54,883 bases of DNA from NCBI GenBank assembly GCA_030378005.1, contig JAUCGF010000102.1:1-54883 (forward strand). The letters run 5' to 3'. This DNA comes from Desulfococcaceae bacterium HSG9. GTDB lineage: Bacteria; Desulfobacterota; Desulfobacteria; Desulfobacterales; JAUCGF01. The position numbers were made by a program, and so were the translations under genes. The notes under the pieces are model-generated. The model worked only from the letters and a program-made list of their open reading frames with translations, did not search any database and had not been told where the DNA came from. Positions within the stretch are counted from its first letter, which is position 1; each line of letters opens with the position of its first letter. Positions 1-8,239 of the stretch are shown piece after piece.

Positions 1-161
1 ATGAAAATCGAACAGACTGAAACCTTATTACCTTATCAGATACCGCTGTTTCGTTATAAAACAGGATATTTTGCATAAAATAAGGTAATAAGGTAAAGGA
101 TAGAACAGTATTTCAGCTACTAAGGTTTAAAATTTTAAAATAAGGTCAGATGTCAGCCGGT
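1..161. repeat. 161-bp direct repeat, copy A
   Basis: This segment recurs at 373-533 with only a few mismatches. Inside it, a 15-bp sequence (accttattaccttat, 22-36) is repeated as a perfect inverted copy at 80-94 around a 43-bp loop, so each unit can fold into a stem. No plausible reading frame of useful length was seen. It could be a MITE-like or other non-autonomous element. The window begins at its first base, so more copies may lie to the left. Confidence 0.85.
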
Positions 162-372
162 TGATTTTTTGTAAATTGATTTAATAAAATTAATATTAGA
201 TTTAATTTCAAGTGGTTTAATACTACTTTGTCAGATTAAATATAACTGATTGAAGCAATCAGACGGCCTGATTCGTTTAAATTCTTTAAAATGAAATAAA
301 TACATGCTGTTATCGTCAATCAGATAAAGAAGAAGAATAACCTTATTTCAGTTTTTAAAACCTTAGTAGAAT

Positions 373-533
373 ATGAAAATCGAACAGACTGAAACCTTAT
401 TACCTTATCAGATACCGCTGTTTCGTTATAAAACAGGATATTTTGCATAAAATAAGGTAATAAGGTAAAGGATAAAACAGTATTTCAGCTACTAAGGTTT
501 AAAATTCTAAAATAAGGTTTAATGTCAGCCGGT
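373..533. repeat. 161-bp direct repeat, copy B
   Basis: Near-identical copy of 1-161, offset by 372 bp, carrying the same internal 15-bp inverted repeat. The spacer between the copies (162-372) contains a partly inverted version of the unit's end (337-370 against about 116-146) and a 7-bp-arm hairpin at 246-262. A further inverted match links 220-239 to 534-553. The whole 1-555 block is therefore a nested repeat cluster. Confidence 0.85.
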
Positions 534-666
534 AATCTAACAAAGTAGTACTGACTAAAAATTTAATTCAACCTGCACCTCAATTGGCTACCAAAGATAT
601 CCAAAATTTCCAGAACCTCGGAAGTCTGTAGTGCAAAAACTTTTTTCCGGGAACTTGCATCAATGC
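534..666. other. Intergenic, nothing further recognised
   Basis: This is the gap between the repeat cluster and the end of the minus-strand dehydratase gene. No canonical hairpin with a T-run was seen for termination of the long minus-strand operon. Confidence 0.4.
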
Positions 667-1653
667 TTATAGATTCAGCATCGCTTCCTTTTGCATATCA
701 GATACCACCATCATCCTGACAAGGTCATTAAATTTGACTTCAGGCTCCCAATCCAATTTCATTTTGCCTTTGGCATAATCACCTTGAAGCAATTTGACTT
801 CCGCAGGACGATAAAAGGTTTGGTCAATCACAACATGATCTTCCCAGTTCAACCCGGCGCACTTAAAAGCCTGCTCGACAAATTCCTGCACCGAATGGGT
901 TTCGTCAGTTGCAATCACATAATCATCCGGTTTATCCTGCTGAAGCATCAGCCACATCGCACGAACATAATCCCCGGCAAAGCCCCAATCTCTTTTGGCT
1001 TCAAGATTTCCCAAGCGCAGTTTATCAGCACGACCGGCCTTGATTTTCGCTGCTGTGCTGGTGATTTTTCTTGTAACAAATTCAAACCCCCGCCTGGGAG
1101 ACTCGTGGTTAAACAAAATACCGCTGCATGCAAACATCTCGTAAGATTCACGATAATTGCGCGTTAAATCAAATCCGGCCACCTTGGAAATGCCATACGG
1201 CGAACGCGGATAAAAAGAGGTATCTTCATTTTGAGGCGTTTCTTTGACCTTGCCGAACATTTCGCTGGAAGCCGCAAAATAAAATTTGCATTCAGGCGCT
1301 CTCTCTTTGATCGCCGACAAAATATAAAGCGTTCCGTTGATATTGGTGTTTAAAGTGGAAAAGGCGTCCTCAAAAGAGTAACTGACAAAACTCTGGGATG
1401 CCAAGTGATAGCATTCATCCGGTTTTACCTTTTCAACCACATTATACAAACTGGCGTAACTTTCCAACGAGGCCGCATGCAACGTGATTTTATCAAGAAT
1501 GTGCTTGATTCGCCACAATCTGTGTTCGGGGTCTTCAAAGGCCACACGGCGGACAATGCCATGCACGTCATAGCCTTTGCTTAATAACAATTCAGCTAGG
1601 TATGATCCGTCCTGGCCGGTGATTCCGGTGATTAATGCACACTGTCTTTTCAT
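667..1653 (-). CDS. GDP-sugar 4,6-dehydratase, short Gmd-like; candidate GDP-manno-heptose dehydratase
   Basis: 328-residue short-chain (extended SDR) dehydratase of the GDP-mannose 4,6-dehydratase family. It shows the NAD(P)-binding glycine motif G10-x-x-G13-x-x-G16 and a catalytic Y153-x3-K157 with Ser129/Ser130. The family converts a GDP-hexose or GDP-heptose to its 4-keto-6-deoxy form. A second, full-length 384-residue Gmd lies at 41774-42928 beside GDP-fucose synthase. This shorter copy instead ends an operon of GDP-D-glycero-manno-heptose synthesis genes. DmhA/WcbK-type GDP-manno-heptose dehydratases belong to the same family, so GDP-6-deoxy-4-keto-heptose is a reasonable product. That substrate is inferred from context; GDP-mannose remains possible. 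The start is an ATG with a clear N-terminal nucleotide-binding strand. The gene is separated from the transaldolase by a 205-bp gap containing an inverted-repeat element. Confidence 0.88.
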   Translation of the reverse strand: MKRQCALITGITGQDGSYLAELLLSKGYDVHGIVRRVAFEDPEHRLWRIKHILDKITLHAASLESYASLYNVVEKVKPDECYHLASQSFVSYSFEDAFSTLNTNINGTLYILSAIKERAPECKFYFAASSEMFGKVKETPQNEDTSFYPRSPYGISKVAGFDLTRNYRESYEMFACSGILFNHESPRRGFEFVTRKITSTAAKIKAGRADKLRLGNLEAKRDWGFAGDYVRAMWLMLQQDKPDDYVIATDETHSVQEFVEQAFKCAGLNWEDHVVIDQTFYRPAEVKLLQGDYAKGKMKLDWEPEVKFNDLVRMMVVSDMQKEAMLNL

Positions 1654-1726
1654 AATTCAAAAATGATGAGCTGGCATACTTCTTTTTGGATAAAAAGCTG
1701 CTTAGGCTTTACACAGTTTGCTTATG

Positions 1727-1847
1727 CACTGTACAGGACAAAAACTAAAACGCTACAAAATATTGAACAAAACACTACTATACATGACCTTACATATCAT
1801 GCTAATATACCATATATAGCAGTTTAGACTTTTTGTCCTGTACAGTG
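1727..1847. repeat. MITE-like element with 18-bp terminal inverted repeats
   Basis: An 18-bp sequence (cactgtacaggacaaaaa, 1727-1744) is perfectly inverted at 1830-1847, bracketing 85 bp of AT-rich sequence without an ORF. It lies between two genes of one operon. It could be a non-autonomous transposable element or a large RNA hairpin; no convincing target-site duplication was seen. Confidence 0.65.
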
Positions 1848-1858
1848 AATTCATGAAA

Positions 1859-2578
1859 TCAAATGATTGCCAAACCTGCCGATTGTGCATCCCTATAAAA
1901 CATTTTTACCGTGTCAAGCGAAAATTCATTGAGGTCTTTCCCTATCAGATTAAATTTTTTAAAATGGTCATTTGTAACAGTGATAATATGACAGCCACAT
2001 TCTTCTGCTTGAAGAATATTTAGAAATTCACGAGGACTTGCCCACAAAATTTCGGCATTGGGATTGGTTTTCAGAATGGAAACCGCTTCCTGCATATATG
2101 GAATGGGGTCTCTGCCGGTGTCAGCGATTCTTCCTGCAAAAATTGAAACGATGCTTTTCGCTTCATGAGACAATACATCAGAGACGTCCCGCACCTGTTT
2201 AATGGTTAAGATCGCTGTAATATTAAGTGATAATCCATCGGATGAAAGTTTTTTTACCAGTGGTATGGAAGATTCTCCTTTTGTATTGGTTATTGGAATT
2301 TTGACGCAAACATTGGGTCCCCAACTTGAAATTTTGCGAGCCTCGCGCTCCATGTCCGCAAAGTCATCCGATAATACTTCAAAAGACACGGAAAAATCGG
2401 TAATCTCATCCAAAACAGCCTTGCCAAATGCCTCATAATCAGTAACGCCTGCTTTTTTCATAAGAGTCGGGTTGGTTGTAAATCCTTTTACAATTCCCTC
2501 TTTATGAGCTTGTTTCATAGATGCAATATCCGCTCCATCAGCAAATATTTTAATCCGTAGCTCTTCAATTGATTTCAA
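1859..2578 (-). CDS. Transaldolase-family protein (small type)
   Basis: 239-residue TIM-barrel aldolase of the transaldolase/fructose-6-phosphate aldolase group. The family signatures are visible: an early FADGAD segment (residues 12-17), GFTTNPTL (32-39) and the Schiff-base lysine K93 in CVKIPIT. Its length is that of the short, decameric-type family rather than of the roughly 320-residue TalB. The family moves a dihydroxyacetone unit between sugar phosphates or cleaves fructose-6-phosphate. It lies just downstream of gmhB in a GDP-heptose operon, which suggests it supplies sedoheptulose-7-phosphate or a related sugar for the module. That role is inferred. The spacing to gmhB is 36 bp, with a gene-proximal AGGAGG-like sequence just before the ATG. 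Confidence 0.85.
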   Translation of the reverse strand: MKSIEELRIKIFADGADIASMKQAHKEGIVKGFTTNPTLMKKAGVTDYEAFGKAVLDEITDFSVSFEVLSDDFADMEREARKISSWGPNVCVKIPITNTKGESSIPLVKKLSSDGLSLNITAILTIKQVRDVSDVLSHEAKSIVSIFAGRIADTGRDPIPYMQEAVSILKTNPNAEILWASPREFLNILQAEECGCHIITVTNDHFKKFNLIGKDLNEFSLDTVKMFYRDAQSAGLAII

Positions 2579-2614
2579 ATTATTTCCTCCTAAATTAAGT
2601 TGTAATTAATTTTA

Positions 2615-3190
2615 TCATTGATTGTTGTGTATAATCTTTTCAGCTTCTTTTATATCTTGCGCCCAAAATTCCGGAACACTTTGCCCTCTTTCTCCGGCTG
2701 AATGGGGTTCATCAATCATTATCGTCCGCATACCAGCACTCTGACCGCAATAAATGTCTGAGTCACGATCACCAATAAACCATGAAGCTGACACATCAAG
2801 CTGATAATCTTTTTTCGCCTTGAGAGGAAAGTAGGGTTCAGGCTTACGACAATGGCATTTGCCGGAAAATTTGGGAATAATCCCATCTGGATGATGAAAG
2901 CAATAGTAATATTCGGTGAACGTAACACCCGTTCTGGTTAAAATTGTATGAAATTTATCGTGAATTGCTTTGATATTTTCTAAAGTCGTCTTCCCTTTCG
3001 CATAACTTGGCTGATTGGATACGACAAATAAGAGGTAATCGCTTTTATCCAATTCTAGCAAAGAATCTAAAGTCCAGGGAAATAGTTCAAAATCTTTTAC
3101 AAAATGGGGTGATTCATAGGCTTGTGTTTGGGGATTGAATACTAAGCGGTTAATAACGCCATCCCGATCAAATAAAACAGCTTTATTCAT
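2615..3190 (-). CDS. gmhB: D-glycero-D-manno-heptose bisphosphate phosphatase-like HAD enzyme
   Basis: HAD-superfamily phosphatase of the GmhB/HisB-N type. Motif I is DRDGV near the N-terminus (nucleophile Asp), motif II is the Ser of SNQ, and motif IV is IGDRDSD. The Cys/His cluster (C-x-H, then C-H-C) that holds structural zinc in GmhB is also present. GmhB removes the 7-phosphate (or C1/C7-bisphosphate) during ADP- or GDP-heptose synthesis. The reading frame is open five codons further upstream, but the ATG at 3190 is preferred because it overlaps the gmhA stop as ATGA and begins directly at MNKAVLFDRDG. This implies translational coupling in the heptose operon. Confidence 0.87.
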   Translation of the reverse strand: MNKAVLFDRDGVINRLVFNPQTQAYESPHFVKDFELFPWTLDSLLELDKSDYLLFVVSNQPSYAKGKTTLENIKAIHDKFHTILTRTGVTFTEYYYCFHHPDGIIPKFSGKCHCRKPEPYFPLKAKKDYQLDVSASWFIGDRDSDIYCGQSAGMRTIMIDEPHSAGERGQSVPEFWAQDIKEAEKIIHNNQ

Positions 3191-3792
3191 TTCACAGATT
3201 CCCATTTCATCTCATAGGTTTTCAACATTGGATGAGAAACGATGAGATGCCATATAATCGCTTGATACGATTCGGTGTGAGGGGTTACTGTTTCCGGATT
3301 TACGGTAGGAACAACAACACATGCATCCGCTACCTGCGCTGTATAGCCACCATCCCGGCCGACAACACCGACAATATATGCTTCGACTTCTTGCGCATAT
3401 TTAAGTGCCTTAACCAGATTCACACTGATATTTTTCTCAATGTTCCCTCCGCCAACCGAGAAAACCAACACTCCATCTTTGTCATTCAACCTACTCCCCT
3501 TCAACCAATTGACAAAAACCGTATCCCATCCATCATCGTTTACGCGTGCAGTCAGTTCAGAAACGTTATCTGTGGGCGTATATGATTCTATTCCAGCTAT
3601 TTTTCTAAAATCATTTACAGCATGAGTGGCATTCCCGGCACCTCCGCCAACGCCAATAATGAATAAGCGCCCCTCTTTTTCCCTTGTTTTAAGCAAAATT
3701 CGGACCATGTCAGCAACCGCATTTTGGTCAATTTGTTTTGCAATATCGGCAACTTCTGACATATAAGTATTTACATATTCTTCAATATTCAT
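3187..3792 (-). CDS. gmhA: SIS-domain sedoheptulose-7-phosphate isomerase-like protein
   Basis: 201-residue SIS-domain phosphosugar isomerase, the usual GmhA length. It has the glycine-rich phosphate-binding segment GVGGGAGN, the ELTARVND segment resembling the active-site region of GmhA, a second phosphate loop (FSVGGGN) and a C-terminal TPHTES...H segment where GmhA carries its catalytic His. It should convert sedoheptulose-7-phosphate to glycero-manno-heptose-7-phosphate, the first committed step. The start overlaps the stop of the nucleotidyltransferase gene by one base (TAATG) and its end overlaps gmhB by four, so it lies within a translationally coupled set. Function is assigned from the family plus this context. 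Confidence 0.85.
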   Translation of the reverse strand: MNIEEYVNTYMSEVADIAKQIDQNAVADMVRILLKTREKEGRLFIIGVGGGAGNATHAVNDFRKIAGIESYTPTDNVSELTARVNDDGWDTVFVNWLKGSRLNDKDGVLVFSVGGGNIEKNISVNLVKALKYAQEVEAYIVGVVGRDGGYTAQVADACVVVPTVNPETVTPHTESYQAIIWHLIVSHPMLKTYEMKWESVK

Positions 3793-4520
3793 TATTCAAC
3801 CTCAATATAAGTATTAATTTTGGCAGGATCAGTAAGATACGCCCGCGTTTCTTCCAACCCTTGAAATGACCCGATTTCATAAAATCTTTTGCGTACTTTG
3901 TATCCTGACATTTGCCTATTACGCACTAACTCGTTAAGTACAACCGCAAGGTCAAACGGTTGACCCTCACGAAAATCAGCAAAACAATCTTTTTGTAAAA
4001 TCGAAAGACCATAGTCTATATATTTCATATCTGGATTCTTTTTAATTTTATCATAAGTGACAATCTTGTTATCTTCGTAAACAATATTGCTTGTATCCCA
4101 CTTCCCTTCATTTTTAAAAACAGTCATCAAGCCTTTTTTCTGATACATACGGTAGTAATCAATGATAGGTTTAAATTCTATGTCTAGATACGAATCGCCG
4201 TACATCACAAAAAAGGGGTCATCCAGTAAAGGTAGCGCTTTTTTAATGGAACCACCTGTGCCCAGCAATTGTTCGCCATCAAAAGAATATTGCACAGTTA
4301 AATCAAAATCTCTACCGTCCTTAACAACATTCTGAATACGTTCTCCTAAATAACCAGCGCACAGTATCACTTTCGTTACACCGTTTTTTCTTAATAACTC
4401 CAACTGATGAGCAATGAATGGCTTACCTGCTATTTCCAGAAGAGCCTTAGGAACAGTTTGAGTTATAGGATGCAATCTCGTTGCAAGACCGCCTGCAAGA
4501 ATGGCGCATGATGGCATCAT
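3792..4520 (-). CDS. hddC: Nucleotidyltransferase, candidate heptose-1-phosphate guanylyltransferase
   Basis: 242-residue sugar nucleotidyltransferase with the N-terminal signature GGLATRLxP...PKALLEI and the metal-binding Asp in MYGDSYLD. It has the compact, mannose-1-phosphate guanylyltransferase-like form, without the C-terminal left-handed helix domain. Between a GHMP kinase (hddA) and gmhA, the natural assignment is HddC, which makes GDP-D-glycero-alpha-D-manno-heptose. Specificity for GTP cannot be read from the sequence. Two methionines are adjacent at the start; the first ATG shares one base with the kinase stop codon. Confidence 0.82.
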   Translation of the reverse strand: MMPSCAILAGGLATRLHPITQTVPKALLEIAGKPFIAHQLELLRKNGVTKVILCAGYLGERIQNVVKDGRDFDLTVQYSFDGEQLLGTGGSIKKALPLLDDPFFVMYGDSYLDIEFKPIIDYYRMYQKKGLMTVFKNEGKWDTSNIVYEDNKIVTYDKIKKNPDMKYIDYGLSILQKDCFADFREGQPFDLAVVLNELVRNRQMSGYKVRKRFYEIGSFQGLEETRAYLTDPAKINTYIEVE

Positions 4521-5500
4521 TACTGCGCCACCATTCTGGTTCCCTCAAAATCGAATCGGAAACGAACCTCTTTCAGACCGGCTTTTATCATCGCATGTCT
4601 CAACTTCGCAGGGTCATCAGCATAAAACATCAGGAAACCTCCTCCGCCCGCTCCCACAAGCTTCCCTCCGATAGCGCCATTTTTTAATGCCAGATTATAC
4701 CATTCATTGATCTGCTCATTGGACATTGAGGAAGAACGCCTTTTTTTATGTTCCCAATGTGTATTCATCAACTCTCCGAATTTTGTCAAATCACCTTGCT
4801 CAAATGCCAGCCGGCTCTGAAAGCCCAACTCTTTTACGAAATGAAGATTTTCTATCATCTCTTTATCATGCGTTTTGCTTTTGCTATCCTGCTCTTTCAG
4901 AATAGAAGACGCTGACCTGGAATAACCGGTGAAAAAAAGAAGAAAATTATCTTCCAAATTGTACAAGGTCTCCGTACTAAGCTTCAAGGGGTGCGCTTCC
5001 ACCTGGTCATTGGTGTGAAAACGAAAACAGGTGATCCCGCCGTAAGCCGCAATATATTGGTCTTGTTTACCAATCGGTTCACCTAAACGGTTAATTTCAA
5101 TATCACAAGCCTGTTCAGCTAACTCCTGAGGATGAATTAAATTTTTGTTATATGCGTGCAACGCTTTGAGCAATCCGGTTGTAAAGCTCCCTGATGATCC
5201 CAATCCGGTGCCCGCGGGAATATCCGCCATGCTGGTGATTTCCAGTGAACTTCCTTCAAATTCAAGCATTTTTAAGCATTCTCGAATAATCGGATGCGCA
5301 ACCTCATTCACTGAATTCACTTTTTCCATTTGAGAATATTTGATAATTAACTCGGGCATAAATGTTTTGTGTAATGTGATGTAAACATACTTATCAATGG
5401 CGGCGGCAATCAGGAAACCACCGTATTGATGATAATACGACGGCAAATCTGTTCCTCCACCGCCAAGCGATATTCTTAAAGGGCTACGCGTAATTATCAT
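4520..5500 (-). CDS. hddA: GHMP-family sugar kinase, candidate heptose-7-phosphate 1-kinase
   Basis: 326-residue GHMP kinase. Motif 1 is PLRISLGGGGTDLP (residues 7-20), the ATP-binding motif 2 is PAGTGLGSSGS (about 95-105), and motif 3 is the late GAGGGGF. The GGGGTDLP variant and the length match HddA, which phosphorylates C1 of glycero-manno-heptose-7-phosphate. This is the kinase expected in the GDP-heptose route, where a HldE fusion would mark the ADP route. No HldE-like gene is in the window. It overlaps the upstream oxidoreductase gene by four bases (ATGA). Confidence 0.87.
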   Translation of the reverse strand: MIITRSPLRISLGGGGTDLPSYYHQYGGFLIAAAIDKYVYITLHKTFMPELIIKYSQMEKVNSVNEVAHPIIRECLKMLEFEGSSLEITSMADIPAGTGLGSSGSFTTGLLKALHAYNKNLIHPQELAEQACDIEINRLGEPIGKQDQYIAAYGGITCFRFHTNDQVEAHPLKLSTETLYNLEDNFLLFFTGYSRSASSILKEQDSKSKTHDKEMIENLHFVKELGFQSRLAFEQGDLTKFGELMNTHWEHKKRRSSSMSNEQINEWYNLALKNGAIGGKLVGAGGGGFLMFYADDPAKLRHAMIKAGLKEVRFRFDFEGTRMVAQ

Positions 5501-6480
5501 TCGTATTTACCTCCATATATCTTCTTAATTATTTGCAATGCTTGATAAGCGTCATTCAAATCACCGCAAAGGGGGGCTCTATCCTTAATGGAATTTACAA
5601 AAGCACCGAATTCGCTTTCCCATGATGTGTCCGCACCGGGATACTCCCAGATGGTTGTTTCAGGAGGCCCCATTTCAGGAAGCATTTTGTAATATGTCAG
5701 TCTTTCAATTCCGTAGCTTCCACCTAGACCATCAATTTGAAGCTTTCCGTATTGCCCATATATCTCAAGGCAAAATAAATTTTTCCATTCCGAACAGCTC
5801 GCATGGAGCCAAGCTGTTTGGCCTTTCTCTGTGCGTAAAGCAAGAAAGGCATTGTCCTCAACAGGCATGTCCCAATAATAGGTCTCAACAGTTCCTTTGA
5901 CAGTTTTAAACTCCCCCAGAAACCACCTGGACAGGTCAATCAGATGAATCCCCTGATCCATCAATTCCCCTCCCCCCGAAATTTTCGAATCCGCCCGCCA
6001 TTCTTGCTCATAACCGATACGGCCGCCATGGCCATAACGACCGCGTATAAACATTAAGTTTCCAAGAACTCCGGAGTCTGAAATCTCTTTGGCCTTTTTT
6101 ATAGCGGGGTGATATCTTAGGTTAAAGCCAACTTTAACTTTGTATTCAGAAGATAATATCTTATTTACAAGCGGCTCAAGTTCCTCAGGGGTTCGCGCTG
6201 CCGGTTTTTCCACGATGACATGTTTACCGTGATTCAGCGCATGCAAACTGATAGGCGCCAACCAGTCGTTTGTAGTTGACACAATCACGATATCTACAGT
6301 CGGATGTTCCACAGCCTCTTGCCAGGCCGCAGTTACCTTTGTACTTGGATTTATCTCGCTAATACGACGAGTTCGGTCGTTATCCTTGTCGGCAACAATA
6401 ACCAACTCATTATTTCCTAAAGCCTTTGATCGCTTTTCTCCGATCAGGCCGTACCCGATGATTGCAATTTTCATAGTCAC
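5497..6480 (-). CDS. Gfo/Idh/MocA-family NAD(P)-dependent sugar oxidoreductase
   Basis: 327-residue two-domain oxidoreductase. The N-terminal Rossmann motif is GYGLIG, the family's cofactor/active-site segment is EKPAART, and a DQGIHLIDL segment carries the conserved Asp...His pair of the catalytic site. Such enzymes oxidise or reduce a hydroxyl on nucleotide or free sugars. It overlaps hddA and the upstream SDR gene by four bases each, so it probably modifies the same sugar family (for example a keto-heptose), but the substrate is unknown. It is only distantly like the second Gfo/Idh protein at 29714-30739. An internal ATG two codons in is an equally possible start. Confidence 0.85.
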   Translation of the reverse strand: MTMKIAIIGYGLIGEKRSKALGNNELVIVADKDNDRTRRISEINPSTKVTAAWQEAVEHPTVDIVIVSTTNDWLAPISLHALNHGKHVIVEKPAARTPEELEPLVNKILSSEYKVKVGFNLRYHPAIKKAKEISDSGVLGNLMFIRGRYGHGGRIGYEQEWRADSKISGGGELMDQGIHLIDLSRWFLGEFKTVKGTVETYYWDMPVEDNAFLALRTEKGQTAWLHASCSEWKNLFCLEIYGQYGKLQIDGLGGSYGIERLTYYKMLPEMGPPETTIWEYPGADTSWESEFGAFVNSIKDRAPLCGDLNDAYQALQIIKKIYGGKYE

Positions 6481-7349
6481 TCACTTTTCCATGTTTGTTC
6501 ACGATCTTCCGGTATGATCCTTCGCAAAGTAAAAATATCGGTTCGTTGTAAAGGTTTTACATAATTATGTAAATTCTCCCAAGGATCCCAGACCGCGCTA
6601 ATTAATTTTCCGGAAATGCCATCACTCACTGAAGATGCCAAATACGCGCATAAGGAAGCCCCTTGTTCTAATGGAATTCCACCGTCATTTTTTTGCTGCA
6701 ATGCGCTTTCAAAAATATTTTCTCCGATGACTTCAGCACCAGCTTCTAAAACGTCTTCTAGCATACGTGTATTCAAAGCACCCGGAGCAATTGCATTAAT
6801 ATCTATATTGAACTCACGATATTCTTCCGCAAGTGTTTCGGTCAAGCGGACAACTGCCGCTTTTGCGGCTGCATACGCAGATACTCGTGGGCGTGGAGAG
6901 GTTGCACCACCGCCTGACAGATTAATTATTTTGCCATAGCGATTTGCTTTCATGTGGGGAATAATACTTTTGCTCGTAAAAAACACCCCGAACAAATTTA
7001 TTTCCACCGTCTTTATCCAATCCTGACTCTTATTATTTTCTACCAGTCCCAGAGGGCCTTGTACACCAGCGTTATTTACAAGAATATCAACGCGATTCAA
7101 TTCTCTTATACTTACCTTAGTTAGATGTTTGACATCATTTTCATTAGAAACATCGGCTGGGACGGCAATCACTTGTTGTTCATCGTTATTAATGAATCGG
7201 TTTAATTTTTGCGCGACATTGTTTAATTTTAAGGCATTTCTTGCACAAATTACGACTGAAGCGCCTTCTTTAACGAATTCTTCGGCGATAGCAAGACCTA
7301 ATCCCTGATTCGCCCCGGTTATGATTGCATGACGTTTTAATAATTTCAT
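6477..7349 (-). CDS. Short-chain dehydrogenase/reductase
   Basis: 290-residue classical SDR with TGANQGLG (residues 11-18), NNAG (92-95), catalytic Ser145 and Y159-x3-K163. The roughly 40-residue C-terminal extension beyond the usual 250 residues (ending near TWKSE) is not recognised. Classical SDRs act on a keto or hydroxyl group of small substrates. Here the enzyme sits between a methyltransferase and a Gfo/Idh oxidoreductase in a nucleotide-sugar operon, so a ketosugar reduction or oxidation is likely. The exact role is not known. Spacing to the upstream methyltransferase gene is 8 bp. Confidence 0.85.
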   Translation of the reverse strand: MKLLKRHAIITGANQGLGLAIAEEFVKEGASVVICARNALKLNNVAQKLNRFINNDEQQVIAVPADVSNENDVKHLTKVSIRELNRVDILVNNAGVQGPLGLVENNKSQDWIKTVEINLFGVFFTSKSIIPHMKANRYGKIINLSGGGATSPRPRVSAYAAAKAAVVRLTETLAEEYREFNIDINAIAPGALNTRMLEDVLEAGAEVIGENIFESALQQKNDGGIPLEQGASLCAYLASSVSDGISGKLISAVWDPWENLHNYVKPLQRTDIFTLRRIIPEDREQTWKSE

Positions 7350-7357
7350 ATTAAGAT

Positions 7358-8239
7358 TTAAACTGCTTTTCCAAAGGGAAAAGCAGTTACTCCGTATTTT
7401 TTATCAGCTAACAATGTTAAATTTTTCCATGGCAATAGTTTCTGCCATAACCCAATATTTTTTATGCCTAAATTTTTTAAAATTTTGTAAGTGATAATTT
7501 TTTCAAAACCAAGGGCATGTTTCGTAAATATCGGTTCAAAGCCACTTCTTTTGAAAGCATATTCTATCGTTTTAGGCTCAAAAAAACTTACATGTATTTC
7601 AGGAATTAAATAGCCCCAATTAAGAATATTTTTTTTGAATTTTGCGGCATTGCCCGTTGTAAAAAAAAACACTCCTCCCGGTTTCATACACGCTCTGATA
7701 AGTTTCAAAACCTCTAAAGGTTCGACAACATGTTCCAATACTTCTATGGCGGTCACAACATCAAATTTCTCTTTGCAATTTTTAATATCCGTTTTGTGCA
7801 AAACTGGAACATTGTAGTGACGGGCAAATTGTGCCGCCAATCCTTCTTCATACCCACGGACATCACATCTTGTCGTGTTTTGCACCCATTTTACTAATCC
7901 CCCCAACCCACAACCAAAATCAAGCCATCTAGTTGTTTTGTTTAATGGCAGTTGTAACGCAATTATATCAACAATTCCTTGCCATTCATACCGACGAATT
8001 GTTTTTTCAGGGTGATTACATTCATAAAAAAAAGCAACTTTGGGGTCAGCGCCTTTGCCATTATAGTAATTTTCATTATAAATGGCATCATAATTAATGC
8101 TTGGATTTATTATAAAACGATAATCGCAATTCAAACAATGGAATACTTTATATGCCTTTTTTATCTGCCGTCCCTTCTTTGCTCCGACAAATTCTATCCT
8201 ATCTGAACTACATATTTTGCACAAATGCTTCTTATTCAT
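7358..8239 (-). CDS. Class I SAM methyltransferase with N-terminal zinc-ribbon
   Basis: 293-residue protein. The N-terminus carries two CxxC pairs (C7/C10 and C35/C38) typical of a zinc-binding module seen in sugar C- and O-methyltransferases. It is followed by a class I SAM fold with LDFGCGLGG as motif I and an acidic EVLEHV segment. It overlaps the downstream end of the epimerase gene by four bases. A role in methylating a deoxysugar or chain end is inferred from the family and context. The AT-rich Lys-rich C-terminus is not recognised. Confidence 0.82.
   Translation of the reverse strand: MNKKHLCKICSSDRIEFVGAKKGRQIKKAYKVFHCLNCDYRFIINPSINYDAIYNENYYNGKGADPKVAFFYECNHPEKTIRRYEWQGIVDIIALQLPLNKTTRWLDFGCGLGGLVKWVQNTTRCDVRGYEEGLAAQFARHYNVPVLHKTDIKNCKEKFDVVTAIEVLEHVVEPLEVLKLIRACMKPGGVFFFTTGNAAKFKKNILNWGYLIPEIHVSFFEPKTIEYAFKRSGFEPIFTKHALGFEKIITYKILKNLGIKNIGLWQKLLPWKNLTLLADKKYGVTAFPFGKAV

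Noticed and set aside
691..1167. 158-codon plus-strand frame opposite the Gmd-like gene
   Set aside because: It is the antisense shadow of a well-conserved dehydratase.
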